Part shown: positions 32,504 through 44,562 of the stretch, in pieces | Layout of the letters: each line of letters opens with the position of its first letter | Numbering within the stretch: position 1 is the stretch's first letter | Assembly: GCA_016801845.1 (NCBI GenBank) | Contig: CM028931.1 | Coordinates: forward strand, 23,927,802 to 23,991,801 | DNA length: 64,000 bases | Direction of reading: 5' to 3' | From: Polydactylus sextarius | Taxonomy: Eukaryota; Chordata; Actinopteri; Polynemidae | Made by a program: the position numbers and the translations under genes | The notes under the pieces: model-generated | Seen by the model: the letters and a program-made list of their open reading frames with translations, nothing else | Told to the model about the DNA's origin: nothing | The model's database searches: none

Positions 32504-32976
32504 AAGAAACCACAAGGAAATCACAAACACACCAGGGTTTTAATAGGGCTCCATTTCCTTTTAAAGAAGCAGTAAAAACTAAATTTCCTGCCCGTCCCGG
32601 GCCATCCGTGTGTCCTCGGGGGCCTTCTGTGGCTCTGCCTAGATGGACTGTGGCCTGCTAAAAAGCTCAACACATCAGGGTGTGGCCAAAAAAAAAAAAA
32701 AAAAACACGCATCTAAAACCACCAGCTAGAAGCCAGGCAGCATTACTGCCATTTAATATTGAACTGCTTTAATGTACCGTGAGACCGTCTCAGATCATCT
32801 AAGATGCAAACTACATCAGATTTTCTTTCCATTTAGTTACTAAAGAACAGACACAATCGGTCTGTTTACTCATGGTGTGTTTACCATCAACCTGCAGGTG
32901 ATCTGCTGCCTTTAACATTTAACACACATTGGATTCAATTCAATACAAGTAATAACATGACAAGTTAAAGGTGAAC

Positions 32977-33075
<99 letters not shown>

Positions 33076-33095
33076 CATCATCCATCCATCCATCC
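32977..33095. repeat. (ATCT)n then (ATCC)n tetranucleotide array
   Basis: About 25 ATCT units followed by a few ATCC units, ending at the start of a family A hairpin. The LSIYLSIY frame is its translation. Confidence 0.98.
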
Positions 33096-33358
33096 TTTTG
33101 TTTTCATAAAGGATGAAGACTGTTCCAGATCAGCAGATTCATCATTTTCCCAAACAATAGGCCGATGTGTCCGTGAGGCGCAAGGAAAATGATGAATCTG
33201 CTGATCTGAAACAGCCTTCACCCTTTATGAAAAAAAGTTCACTTACTTAAGTTTTCAGTGCTTCAGTTTATGTGTAGGGACCCTATTCATGCTACTGATG
33301 AAGTGAAGTGATATTTTGAGCTTTATTAGTGGTTAAAAAAATGACAGTTTAGATACTT
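33096..33358. mobile_element. Foldback family A, copy 7 (hairpin plus right monomer)
   Basis: The central hairpin is well preserved: TTTTCATAAAGGATGAAGAC to CATTTTCC pairs with GGAAAATGATGAATCTGCTG to CCTTTATGAAAA, about 50 bp per arm, with a loop containing CGATGTGTCCGTGAG. One right-orientation monomer follows. The preceding ATCT array replaces the left arm. Confidence 0.85.
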
Positions 33359-34104
33359 TACTGTGGTTACACGGTACAAGTCATTTTTTGGACCGATTCT
33401 AATTTAAATTTTAACAAAGGAAACACCCAAAACCTCCTTCTATCTTACCATCACTTGGCATCATCATCATCATTATCTTAAATCACTAAATGTCAACTCA
33501 AGGTGATCTATCACCTTTGCACCGGACACAGCTAATACAGTTGTACTTCTTAAAATAGTCGGAGATACATGCGCTAGATATGGGTCCAAACTGTGTTATC
33601 TGCTTCACTCCCCTGATACTTTTAGGGCCAAATAAATATATTTATATCCGGCCTATTGGATTACTTCATTCTCTATCTGAGACCCCAAAGAGCCAGAGGG
33701 ACAGATGAGTCCATTTGGTGCGTAATGGACGTGCACTTGTTGTGATTTGTCTTACCAAAAAGAACAAACACACACACACACACGCACAGATGACACAAGA
33801 ACATTATTACTGACTGTTATGCCCCTGGCAGAAAAGAACATTGGCCTTTAGCTATTAACGTGATTTTTATGGACCTGAGCTTTCCAGACAAAATCACATA
33901 TCCATTTTTTTTTTCTTTCCCTCTCATATTGGTGCCAGCTCCGACATTGCCTCCTCTACATCCTCATGCTCTTCCTGTTCCTGCGTCTTTCCGGACATAA
34001 AACACACCGGCTTTCTTATGTCTGTTCCCTCTGATTTCCCTTTTCCTCTTTATATCTCTGTTTATCTTTGGTCCGGGCGTGACCAAGCTTTCCGGAAGCA
34101 TCTC

Positions 34105-34676
34105 TGTGGTCACTAACAGAATCATCATTTTCCTGAACAACAGGATGATGTGTCCGTGAAGAGTGAAAAAAAAAAAAGATGAATCTGCTGATCTGGAACA
34201 TCCCTTGCCCTTTATAAGTTATCAGTACTTCACTTTATGTGTAAGGATCTTATACATGCTACCGCTGAAGTGAAGTGATATTTTGAGCTTGATTAGTGGT
34301 TAGAAAATGATGATATAGATACATTTGGCTGGCTGCCCCATTTACTTTCATTGTTAAAAGTACACTTACTACATTTACTAGGTTATCAGTACTTCGGTTT
34401 ATGTGTAGGGACCCTATTCATGCTACTGCTGAAGTGAAGTGATATTCTGAACTTTATTAGTGGCTAAAAAATAACAGTTTAGATATGTTTGGCTGGCTGC
34501 CCCATTTACTTTCATTGTTTACGGTACATTGACTACACTTACAAAGTTGTCAGTGCTTCAGTTTATGTGTAAAGACTATTCCTGCTACTGTTAAAGTTAA
34601 GTGATATTTTGAGTTTTATTAGTGGTTAAAAAATGTCAAGTTCGGCTGGCTGCCCCATTTACTTTTGTTGTTAATG
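34105..34676. mobile_element. Foldback family A, copy 8 (hairpin plus three monomers)
   Basis: A shortened hairpin (ATCATTTTCCTGAACAACAG against AGATGAATCTGCTGATCTGG) is followed by three tandem right-orientation monomers ending GCCCCATTTACTTTCATTG at about 165-bp spacing. No terminal repeat. Confidence 0.85.
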
Positions 34677-34689
34677 CTTTATTCAAGCT

Positions 34690-34825
34690 TTATTACTTAC
34701 TCAGAATAGGTCATACAATCTCAGTAACAAGCTGTAAGATCTTATTGAGATAATTCAGGACTAAAACAGTTAAAACAAGTGAAAAAAATCTCTACGTTAC
34801 TTAGATTTCAGTTTTTACAGTGTAT
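34690..34825 (-). mobile_element. Repeat family L, copy 1 (ACACTGYAAAAA terminus)
   Basis: On the minus strand it starts ATACACTGTAAAAACTGAAA and contains TTCACTTGTTTTAACTGTTT. ACACTGCAAAAA is a frequent terminus of teleost DNA repeats (memory). It resembles 36366-36540, which begins CACTGCAAAAAGCCGG. Confidence 0.45.
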
Positions 34826-35046
34826 ATCATGACAGAATCGTATCGTGAACTCCCACCGTTAAAGTTTCGGCTAAAGGTTAAAGGCTTTCTATTGTGTTTC
34901 AGATTGATTCATAAAGTGAATATGAAAACTGCACCATAGCCATAATAAAGAATATTTCCCCCACAGTAAACATCCTCCCATTAGATCAGTTCTTTCCCTG
35001 CGGGAGTTTTTCCTGCAGCCTAGGTCAGCATCTATTTCATTAGGAT

Positions 35047-35048
<2 letters not shown>

Positions 35049-35077
<29 letters not shown>
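35049..35077. repeat. (AC)n microsatellite
   Basis: About 14 AC units. Confidence 0.95.
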
Positions 35078-35410
35078 TATGCAAACGTTCGCAAGGCTTT
35101 TGCTTAAGTTAAGTTAATAAAAGAAATCATTTTACCCTTTTGATGTATTCAAAATACCAACAACAAAGGCCTCTTGTTGTTTCAGGCTTCAGAAAAGAAA
35201 AGGATAAAGTGGAGACTAGTTTAGATCCAGACTCCTGATCCATCACAGGGTCCAAGAAGTGGCTGGAAACCTTAAAAATACTTTTAACCACAGATTATAT
35301 GAAGTTGACAGATCCACCTTTAACGTATTTGAGTCGCCAAAGCCCCAAAGCTTTCACTGCTTTATCATCTAATTTGCCGTTTCACCATAAATCACAAAAT
35401 TAAGTGGTTG

Positions 35411-35815
35411 GTTGAAGTAATATTGAGTTGGACCACCTTTTGTTTTCACGACCAAATAGTTAACAGTGAAAGTAAATGGGGCAGCCAGCCAAATGTATCA
35501 AAATCGCCATTTTTTAACCATTAACAAAGCTCAAGATATCACTTCACTTCAGCAGTAGCATGAATAGGGTCCCTACACATAATAATTCATAACAACTGGT
35601 GATGGAGGGTGTCCCAGATGAGCAGATTCATCATTTTTTTTTCGCTCTTCATGGACACATGGACACACCAGTTGTTCAGGAAAATAATGAATCTGCTCAT
35701 CTGGAACACCCTCCATCACCAGTTGTTAGGCGAACGTATCAAAATCGACATTGTTTAACCACTAACAAAGCTCAAAATATCACTTCACTTTAAAATATCA
35801 CATCACTTCACTAAA
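35411..35815. mobile_element. Foldback family A, copy 9 (left arm plus hairpin)
   Basis: Left subterminal block (GGTTGAAGTAATATTGAGTT), one left-orientation monomer, then the best hairpin in the window. AACAACTGGTGATGGAGGGT at about 35591 pairs with ACCCTCCATCACCAGTTGTT ending at 35728, about 47 bp per arm with few mismatches. After the hairpin the monomer is again in left orientation, unlike other copies. Confidence 0.85.
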
Positions 35816-35965
35816 GTCGTCACCAAAGTAAAGTTTAAACTGCACCAACTTGTATATAAAACGAACATCTTTATGAACTAAACGGACACAATTATCAGAC
35901 TCGGACCGGTAAAAACAACAACATTTGAATTATAGCGGTATCCACCGTGTTAATCTTACGGTCAT

Positions 35966-36757
35966 TAGCCGGCTTCACGCTGTCTTCACGACAGGATGGG
36001 AGATTCAAACATGCTAAAAACAAATGACTAGCGTCAAGTAAACAACCAATTCTGTGGCTGTTTTCGATTCTAGTTGTAGCAGATCTACATGGGTCTCCTA
36101 TAAGACGCTAGCTTGCTAACTGACGCTAGCATAGCTTACACTGCGGCCGCAGTTTCTTAAGTTTTTCTCGGACTCGGAGGGCAAATCTCTAAAAGCGTTC
36201 GTACGCGCATCTAACGCCAAGTTCCCTTTACAGATCACAACCTGCTCCAGATGCGGCGACACCTGTGCATAGGTCGGACCAAACCCACAAGTGACAATAA
36301 ATGGAGAACGAAACGACCAGAATTAACTAATTAATTCGTTAACAGAGAAATAAGCTCAGCCCATACACTGCAAAAAGCCGGCTTTCGAAAACAAGTAAAA
36401 AAAGAGGACAAAAACAGGTGCAATATCACTAAATATGAGCAAAAAACAGAACAAGAAAATTCATCTTGTAATATATTATTGTAAATATTTAACCTCAATG
36501 AGCACAAAAATACCAAAGTATTATTATAGAGGTAATTCAGAGTTCAAAGTCTAACAGTCTGACATTGTGCACATTTTCCTGTCGAGTGCCTCTACCTGCC
36601 GCCTCCGCACCAAAAGCGATGGGTTGACGCCACCTTAACGTTGATGCCGCTTCTACCCTCAAGTGGCCCGACCAAAAATCTGGAGCTAGCGACCCCGATT
36701 AGCCCCAATTAGCCCCAGCGCTGGCTCATCTTTAGCCAGACAGCGTGAAGCCGGCTA
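35966..36757 (-). mobile_element. Terminal-repeat element family D, copy 2 (intact termini)
   Basis: Bounded by a perfect 19-bp inverted repeat: TAGCCGGCTTCACGCTGTC at 35966-35984 and its complement at 36739-36757. If the element is taken as starting at AGCC, both flanks read ATT, a possible 3-bp target duplication as in PIF/Harbinger elements. The internal sequence matches copies 1 and 3 in reverse orientation. A second element sits inside it (36366-36540). Confidence 0.75.
36366..36540 (+). mobile_element. Repeat family L, copy 2, nested in family D
   Basis: Begins CACTGCAAAAAGCCGG and contains AAAACAAGTAAAAAAAGAGG and CATCTTGTAATATATTATTG. It interrupts the family D element 35966-36757, so it is the younger insertion. 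Its right end is unclear. Confidence 0.4.
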
Positions 36758-39678
36758 TTGTTTTTTAAGTGTGGAAACAAGAATTTCCTGAAATCTGACT
36801 CTGTCAGCAGTTGTTGAAGAAACAACAATCTATCTTCCACTTTTCTAATGGACTTTTTACCCATATCTCAACACATTAATGGCTAACTACTCCGTAATTC
36901 CCTACCCATTAATGTATTCAGTTTCTTGCTGATTTTCAAATATATCAGCTAGCAGTTTTGTTTAATTTAAATAGATCTTTTTCTCTCTTTTTTTTGGAAG
37001 GGGTGGGGGTTAATTTGACCAAAGTGCAGAGGTAGGGGTAAACCAATCCTGGAAAACCTGATTATCTGTGGTCGCTTTATCTTTTGAGTCATCAATAACG
37101 AGGCGTTTTATCCCGCCGTGCTCTTTTGGTTAGAACAAGATAATACGTTATGTTCTTATACTGGTGCTGGCAGTTCTCCTCATACCCAACCTACCGACCC
37201 CCGATGTCCCACAGCGAACGCACGCGTTCGTACGACTCTGAACCAATTTCATAACTTATCTCTTCCCGTTTCGCATCACACTAATGGAAACGGACCGCAG
37301 ATCCAGTGCCGTTTTAAATCCCAGTGTTAAGTTTGAACTGTTTACTAATGCTTTCCTCTAATTTACTAATGCTCCAGCGGTGCAGGAGCACCACAACGGC
37401 CTCATTCATACACACACACATGCGCGCGCGCACACACATAGAGGCCACTACGGCCCATTAAGTGGCTTTAGAGCCTCTTCCTGGTGGGTTATTCTGACTT
37501 CATGACACCACAGTAGCATTCCACAGTGACCCTGTAAGACTCTAAGTCTCACCGCATGTTTCACATCACAAACCGCTGCTAATGCACTATTCACGATATT
37601 AGAGCATAATGCAGACCATTACCAGGAGCCTTCTAGCCTGAATGTGTCACCCTGCGTACTCCGTGTAGAGCAGGTTGGCAAATGATCGGAAAGTCACCGA
37701 ACTACACCTCTAACCCGCGTGCATTTCTGGACAAGATGGTGGACGCCGACCAACATCCACCACCAGCAGTGCATCAATATATGTGTTAACTTCTCAGCTC
37801 TTGCCCAAACTTGAAAAACAGCCTGGTCATGTACTTAAAGGACGCAAGGGATGACTCAATCTCTTCTCTTTCCTCTTTTATTTATAAACAGAGTCGGTGG
37901 GTTGTAGGTTGAAAGAAGCAGGGAAGCAGGTAATGGGTAAGACAAATTAACAAAGGTGAGACATTGCCTTACTTTAAAGAAATATTCTTAAACTTAACAC
38001 ATCACATCTAATTAAATATCGCAGTTGTTATTGCAAGTTAATCTATCAGCGCAAGTGCTGCAGATGAATAAGTAAACTGAATCCAAGAAAGCATTTCCCA
38101 ACAAAATCGCATCAAATTAAAGTTTACAAATGCACTGCTATAGCCCTCCTGAACTCATGAAAGCATGACCCAAACCCTGTAGTTTACCCCCCAACAGAAT
38201 GGCAAGAAATTGTGCATAAAGTTAAAGCACAGAATTACCAATTTGTGACACAATTTGGTACCTTAGTAGTCTTTTGTACCTTAGTAGTCTTTCAATAGTA
38301 GGTGAAAGGTTCCGGGATGGCTTCCTATTTCCGGTAGGATTTTGCAGTCTGCAAGCGATGTACACTACGCTATCCCAGAAGTCACTGGGAGGTTGAAGAC
38401 CACAGAGGAAGAAAAGTGACATCTGATATTTACTCGGATGAATTAATTACTTATAGTAAAAAGTGATCGACAAGCGCATTTGTGTGCTTGTTAGTGAATG
38501 GAAATGGAGACAGCCATATTTTTTTTTTTTACAGTTTTATTCAAAGTTTGTTTAGGGATAACAGGGGAACAGCAAAACTAGCCGTGGTAGGTAACCATCC
38601 GCTTCAAGCTGCAAAATCACAACATTGATGTAAACATCTGGGTCACAGGACAGGAAAGATGGCGGCGTTGTAGTACGTCCGAATTGTGCCTGCTACTGGC
38701 TAGCTTGATACTTAGTGGCTACTACTGTAACAGTCGAGTAGCAGGCATTCAGTAGTACGAAGTGTGTACCGAGGATTCAGATGCAGCCAATGTAACCAGG
38801 GACAGGAACACCGGACGGGGGTGGGGGGTGAGGGTGCAGTCCACTGAATTTGAAAGATAACCATTATTTGTGACGACTTGCCATGCGCTCCAAGTCCAAA
38901 AACAACAGCTTCTCTAGACAACTCCATGAGGATAGACTATGTTGGGAGATGTACGGTATTCTAGCTTCCTTATATATTTGACTCTTTTGCAATTTTGCAA
39001 AGGAGAACTTGGGTGTAAAATGATTTTTGGATATGTAAAACATGATGTCGAGCAAAACTACGCTAGCCTGTTGTGTTATATTTTTATTTTTAGCGTTTTT
39101 AGTCGAAAAGGAATCACTGTGCTAGCGACTGTGGGCACCAATCTTGATGACGTTACTAATTTAAACCGTTAAAAAAACAACTCAAGGTAGCGCCACACTT
39201 CCTTGCTAGTATAACAAGAATCCAGACTTTTAAAACGAGGCATTTATAACTTTGCAAGTTATACACATCGTTTAGTAAAAAGACAAGGGAATAAATTAAT
39301 TTGTACTATCTCTCCTCCAATTCTGATCTTTCTCTGTTTGCTACAAATATCTTAGGCATTTCATGGTCACTTGTTTAACTTCAAACATGTCTTAAGCATT
39401 TTATGGATGGCGTCACTGGGTTTGAGTTCTTGAGTGCCGAGAGGTCTTTGTTTTGGGAAGAGGATAAAAGCTGTGATGTGAAGGTCGACCACTCATTCGC
39501 TCACAAACTGTTCATTTGGTCTTTCCGTGTGTTTGGTTCCTCTTGTTTTATTAAACTACGAGAAAGAAAGCTGAATGCATGAACTCTCTTTTGTTTGAAT
39601 TTGCGAGATTTTACGCATTGACGGGAACTTGTTTATGATTCAGAATGCAGAATTTGTACTACCTTTCCTCCTATTCTG
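36758..39678. other. Mostly unique intergenic DNA
   Basis: No gene recognised. Contains a short CA/CG run at 37409-37438, poly-T near 38519, and a possible LTR-like segment (39410-39590: GAGGATAAAAGCTGTGATGT, then TTTTATTAAACTACGAG). The part 37330-37660 is low in repeats and could hold conserved non-coding sequence (inference). Confidence 0.45.
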
Positions 39679-39924
39679 TAGGGCTGCAATTTTCCAGTTG
39701 ACCGGTCGATTTATTGGTCCATACGCTCTGGTTCGTCCAAAATTCTGACCGATCAATTTTTTGGTGTGTCAATTTCATATAATTTCGATACGAATACGCC
39801 ACAGACCAGTGTCTCTCAGGGGCCGGTGGTTAGGAAACAAACTCTTATTTCACCCCAGTCGAATTTTAGTCGAAATTTCAGGGCTTCAGTCGACCAAAAA
39901 TTTCTGTGGTTGATTACAGCCCTA
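39679..39924. mobile_element. hAT MITE with perfect 8-bp target duplication
   Basis: A 246-bp element with termini TAGGGCTGCAAT and the complement of TAGGGCTGTAAT, flanked on both sides by CTATTCTG (39671-39678 and 39925-39932). Eight-base duplications and TAGGGCTGCAA ends are typical of hAT MITEs. The interior carries many GTCGA and GTCGAC-like motifs. No coding frame. Confidence 0.93.
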
Positions 39925-40614
39925 CTATTCTGACCACTGGTTCGTGTTCATCAGTGGACTTGTAGGACTCACTTTCAACACAGTGGTGACCACTACCATG
40001 ACAAGTCTTTTGGACAAAAATGGTAAAAATAACAATGTTCACATTTCACAATTTTGCACAACTCTACCATATCAGCTCAATGCTTTTTCTTGACCACCAC
40101 CAAAATAGAGAGTATAATGAAGACCGAAGAATTAATTTTAGGAATTTTGGGACATTTGCAAATCATTCCTTTGGAATGTTTTGGGTAAAAATGAATAAAG
40201 ACATGTTTTATTAGATTGGAATGCTGATTCCACTGATGTTAAATGATGTATCAAATGGTTAAGACAGTTGGGAGGTCATTCAGTCCTTCTACTTTCCTCA
40301 GAAATCAGTGTTAAAGTTTATATCCAGTATTCCGAGGATGCTTAACAGCATACTCGGATCTATAGAGATTTTAATTGATTCATTTCCATTGAATCAACTA
40401 TGGTATTTCCCTTTGCATCCTGAGTGTTAATAACTGCCGTCTTCTTCCTGTTTTTCTGGTTCCTTTTCTTGTGTATCTTATAATTTGCCTTCTTTTAAAG
40501 ACTTCTTATTGAAAACAAATGTCAGAATGTTGTATCCTGCTTCCTGTTTCTTAGATGAAACTAGGGAGAAGACAACAGATGGTACAATCGCAGTCATATC
40601 GTGATTATCTGTGA

Positions 40615-40825
40615 AACATACCCAACTCCGAGTCGTCAGTCGGGTAAATTTCGTTTCTCTGCCGAGTAAGTGACTCACGAGTCGTCAATCGCGTCTGCCA
40701 CTTAGAGGACCCGAAACAAATCTTACCCGACTCCAAGTCGTCAGTCGGGTAAGTTTTGTTTCCCTGCCAAGTGTGAGTGACTGACGAGTTGTCACACAAG
40801 TTGCCAAGTGTGAATGAAGAACCTA
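40615..40825. repeat. Family F repeat, copy 3 (tandem)
   Basis: Two tandem partial units containing ACTCCGAGTCGTCAGTCGGG and ACTCCAAGTCGTCAGTCGGG about 110 bp apart. They match the unit seen at 58560-58820. Confidence 0.65.
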
Positions 40826-41404
40826 CCAGACATGTTTGCAAAAAAAGAACAGGAAGGGTCAGAAGAAGGCAATACATTTTAATTTGTTGAACGACGTGTT
40901 TTAGCCCGTCTCAATTTCTCATCTTTTATTATATCTACCACTGGGCCAGAACCAGAACACAATAGGTGGTATTGTCCCTTGGTTTTTATGAGCTAATATG
41001 TATGAACAGATGTCTTTGCAGGAGGCTAAAAACAGACCATGAATGTTGTTCTCCCACCGAAACCTTCCTGTCGATGTGATCACGTACATATCCGATTTAA
41101 ATCCAAACCAGAAACTCCTCACTGACTGTGACGCATGTGGTACAACGCAGGTAGCTTTAAAAACCGTAGACATTGTGGCAACATTTACGATATAAAGACA
41201 TCTAACGAGGAAAAAGAAATAGAGAGAGGGCAAGAGAAAGAAGAGGATGCGGTGGGGAGTAATGGTAAAAAAAAAAAAAAAGGGATATTGAAGGCAGATA
41301 AGTAAGGAGATAGAGAGAAAAAACAATAAGAGGGAGATTTAAGATAAATTATAGCACTAACAGCCGCCCTCTCTTCCACATACATCTCATAACAGACCAG
41401 TCAG

Positions 41405-41439
<35 letters not shown>
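41405..41439. repeat. (GT)n microsatellite
   Basis: About 17 GT units. Confidence 0.95.
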
Positions 41440-41442
<3 letters not shown>

Positions 41443-41693
41443 GGATAGGCCTTGGGGCTTTGTCCCTTCTTAAAGTCATTACAAGGACATCTCCCAAGCA
41501 GCTCACCACTAGGGACATATTATTTGGAATAAACACACGTACACAAGCTTCTTGTTCGCTCTACTTAAGAGCAACTGGTGCAGCAGAGAAAGTGGTAAGA
41601 ACAATAAGAGGTCTTCATACACGAACCTCTGATTCTCATATATCTGAGCCGTTATCTGCTATTGTTGTCATGTTTCTAGATATGTTCGGCTTG

Positions 41694-42449
41694 TTAAAGT
41701 GACGGTCCAGAAGATCCATTTCACCACAAATACGAGTCGAACAAGATATTTTACGTTGGTCGAAGTAATATATCAAGTTTGATCCTCTTTTATTTTCACA
41801 ACTAAATAGTTAACAATGAAAGTAAATAAAGCTCAAAATTTCACTTCACTCACCATGCAGTAGCATGAAAAGGTTCCCTACACATAAACTGAAGTACTGA
41901 TAACTTAGTAAGTGTGGTAACTGTACCGTTAACAATGAAAGTAAAGGGGGCAGCCAGCCAAACGAATCTAAACTGTAGTATTTTAACCACTAATAAAGGT
42001 CAAAATATCACTTCACTTCAGCATTAGTGGAAATAGGGTCCCTACATATGACAGTTCATAACAATTGGTGATGAAAGGTGTTCCGGATCAGCAGATTCAT
42101 CTTTTTTTCACTATTCACGGACACATCGACCAGTTGTTGAGGAAAATGACGAATCTGCTGATCTGAAACACCCTTCACCACCAGTTGTTATGAATTGTTG
42201 TTGGGTAAGCCTTGTTAAACAGTCTTTTTGATAAACTCTCGGTTCACTTATTAAGTTATCAGTACTTCTTTACTAGTGGTTTAAAAAAATGTGATTCTGA
42301 TACATTTGGCTGGCTGCCTCACTTACTGTCATTGTGCACAAAACTCGATATTACTTCAACCAACATAAAATATCTCTTGAGGAGGTGTTTGACTCGTATG
42401 TGTGGTGAAATAGACCCTGGGTTCAAATTACTCTGGACCGTCAATTTAA
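41694..42449. mobile_element. Foldback family A, copy 10 (complete; type copy)
   Basis: A 756-bp element beginning TTAAAGTGACGGTCCAGA. Its last 18 bases are the complement of TTAAATTGACGGTCCAGA, so it has inverted termini and TTAA at each end. Inward are subterminal blocks (TTTCACCACAAATACGAGTC and complement), left monomers (41815-42050), a central hairpin (about 42055-42200: ATAACAATTGGTGATGAAAG against CACCAGTTGTTAT), and one right monomer. There is no coding frame. TTAA might be the target site, as in piggyBac, or part of the terminus. Confidence 0.9.
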
Positions 42450-43067
42450 GATGGATATTTTTTGTAGCAATTCATTCATGTCAGTAAAATTCAATCTCTA
42501 TATCAGCTAAATCTCTAAAGAGGTGGCAGCCTTGGACAGACTGAAGAGGATGAATGCAGGTGTTGTTTTGTTTTTTTAATCAGACAAGCAGCTATAACAG
42601 TTGTGGCTAATTAGCTGTAGCCATGTCACTAATGTAGTGCTTGCGTGGTTAATTACCTCTGTGCAAGCTGGCGTCGGTAACAAACTGCAGCTGTCAGAAT
42701 TCGGTAGTAAACCTTTCGTTCATGTGACATCGTTATTTAAAGCCAATCAACTTAATAGTCCTCGTATGAACAGAACTGCACGGTCAGAAGACCCTCTGGA
42801 GTTGAAACATTAGCGTTCAAGTATAGAGTATATTGCAAGGTCAAACACCAGATAGTTGAATACAATAACTGTACTGATGTAAATGAGACTAGTACCAGCG
42901 GGAGTGGCAGCCAGTTCGACAGCAGCGTCTCATTTTCTTTACTTTATTCCCGTTTTGCTCTTTTTACCGAAACTTTTCCACATTTGAACTAAAACTGGGA
43001 ACAGGAAAATGGGGACGCAGAACAGGAGTTAAGCGCCGTGCAGAGAAAAGACGGCACGAACCATCAA

Positions 43068-43730
43068 TAGCCGGCTTCACATTGTCGAGCCGGGGTCATT
43101 TGGGGGTCACCTAGGTGCTAGTGTCCCAGATCTAGCCCCGAGACTTTTGTGTTCAGATTATCAGGCCACTAGCCCACTAAAACGTTGGGTCACACTGGGC
43201 TAGAGGTGGCGTCAATGTTAAGGCGGAGTCAACCCGGTGGTGTAGGTGTGGAGACAGCAGGTAGAGGCAGGTAGAGGAAATGTGTTTATAATTTTAGCAA
43301 TTCTAAATTCAAATTTTACAGTTTTACGGAGAACAATAGACCAACGGCTTGGAAGGAGGAGGTCACGAAACACATTGTGGCAGAACTTTTCAAGGTAAGC
43401 ATCCAGAGAGCTGCCCTCTAAATCCGAGAAAAACTTAAGAAACCACGGGCGTAACATAAGCTATGCTAGCGGCAGTTAGCAAGCTAGCTTCTTACAGCAG
43501 ACCCATGTAGATCTGGTACAACTAGAATTAAAAACAGCAACAGAATTGATTGTTTACTTGCCGGTAGTCATTTGTTTTTACATGCTTGAACTTCCCATCT
43601 TGTTGGGGTGGTGTTGGGCTTGCCGAAGGGTAATCAGGAGAGGATAGTGGCCTGACTATCGACTAACGCAAAAGTATTCGGGCCTAGGTGACCCCCAAAT
43701 GACCCTGGCCCGACAGCATGAAGCCGCCTT
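43068..43730 (+). mobile_element. Terminal-repeat element family D, copy 3
   Basis: Left end AGCCGGCTTCACATTGTCG continues through GGGGTCATTTGGGGGTCACC. The right end is the inverted equivalent, so the imperfect terminal inverted repeat is about 45 bp. The interior aligns with copy 1, and has about 50 extra bases before CAGACCCATGTAGATC. No target duplication was clear. Confidence 0.75.
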
Positions 43731-44139
43731 GTGTTACTGAGCAGCGCTGCTCACTCTATGTTAGATGCACATTAAAGCTCCATCTACAGACTCCCTGCAA
43801 TTAATGAACAGAAAAGTCAGTGGGAATGTGTTCGGAGGCAGGGGGTGTAAGAGATGACGGCTTGTCGGTGAGCATCTTCTGCATTTTGCATTTCATTACA
43901 AATTAAACTGATCAGTTCATGCTGTGATGAGTGTATTATTTAGGAGACTGGGGATGTGGCCCAAAAAAAAAAAAAAAAAAAACATCGGCTGCATCGTTGA
44001 ATTATTTCAACCATGTTTATTTATTTCAAAAATATCTACCGCGTACATTTGGGTATTTCATCAATCCTTATGTGCTTTTCTTAACTTTTCGGAAGCAATG
44101 AAAATCGCACATTCAGTTATTACACACAAAATTCTTAAA

Positions 44140-44552
44140 AAGTCGGGTTATATTCGGGTTCTAGAGACCCGGAGGTCTCAGACATTTACGAGACTGTGGC
44201 GCCATCGTAGTTTAAAAATTGGGCCGTTGATAACTGTCCTCCGTGCATTATGGCTATCGAGTGGTTGGTAGCTGAAGCTAATGCTAACTCTTGTGCGAGT
44301 TTGAATCCCAATCTTGACAAGCTTCCTTGCATGTGTTCTCCTCTATTCCTACCTGTCTACACTTTCTCTATCATTAAAGATAAAAATCCCCAATAATTAA
44401 TAATAAAAACAAAACAAAATATCCACTTCTAGATGATGCATGCTTGCTACTACAGGTCATGTGCTTGCTCGTTAATTTTTCCAGAAGTGTGTCTTGAAAA
44501 AGAGGAGTCGTCTTGAATTCAGCGTCGTCTTACATTTGAGTCAATACAGTAT
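44140..44552. mobile_element. DNA-transposon-like fragments family M, copy 2
   Basis: Contains TTATATTCGGGTT, GCTATCGAGTGGTTGGTAGC and, at its right, GTCGTCTTACATTTGAGTCA with ATACAGTA. These correspond to parts of 9890-10075. Order and orientation are rearranged, and the hAT-like element at 44563 starts just beyond. Confidence 0.4.
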
Positions 44553-44562
44553 TTGTGAGGAC

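Noticed and set aside
44300..44340. GAGTTTGAATCCCAATCTTG resembling a tRNA T-arm
   Set aside because: No acceptor, D or anticodon arm can be folded around it.
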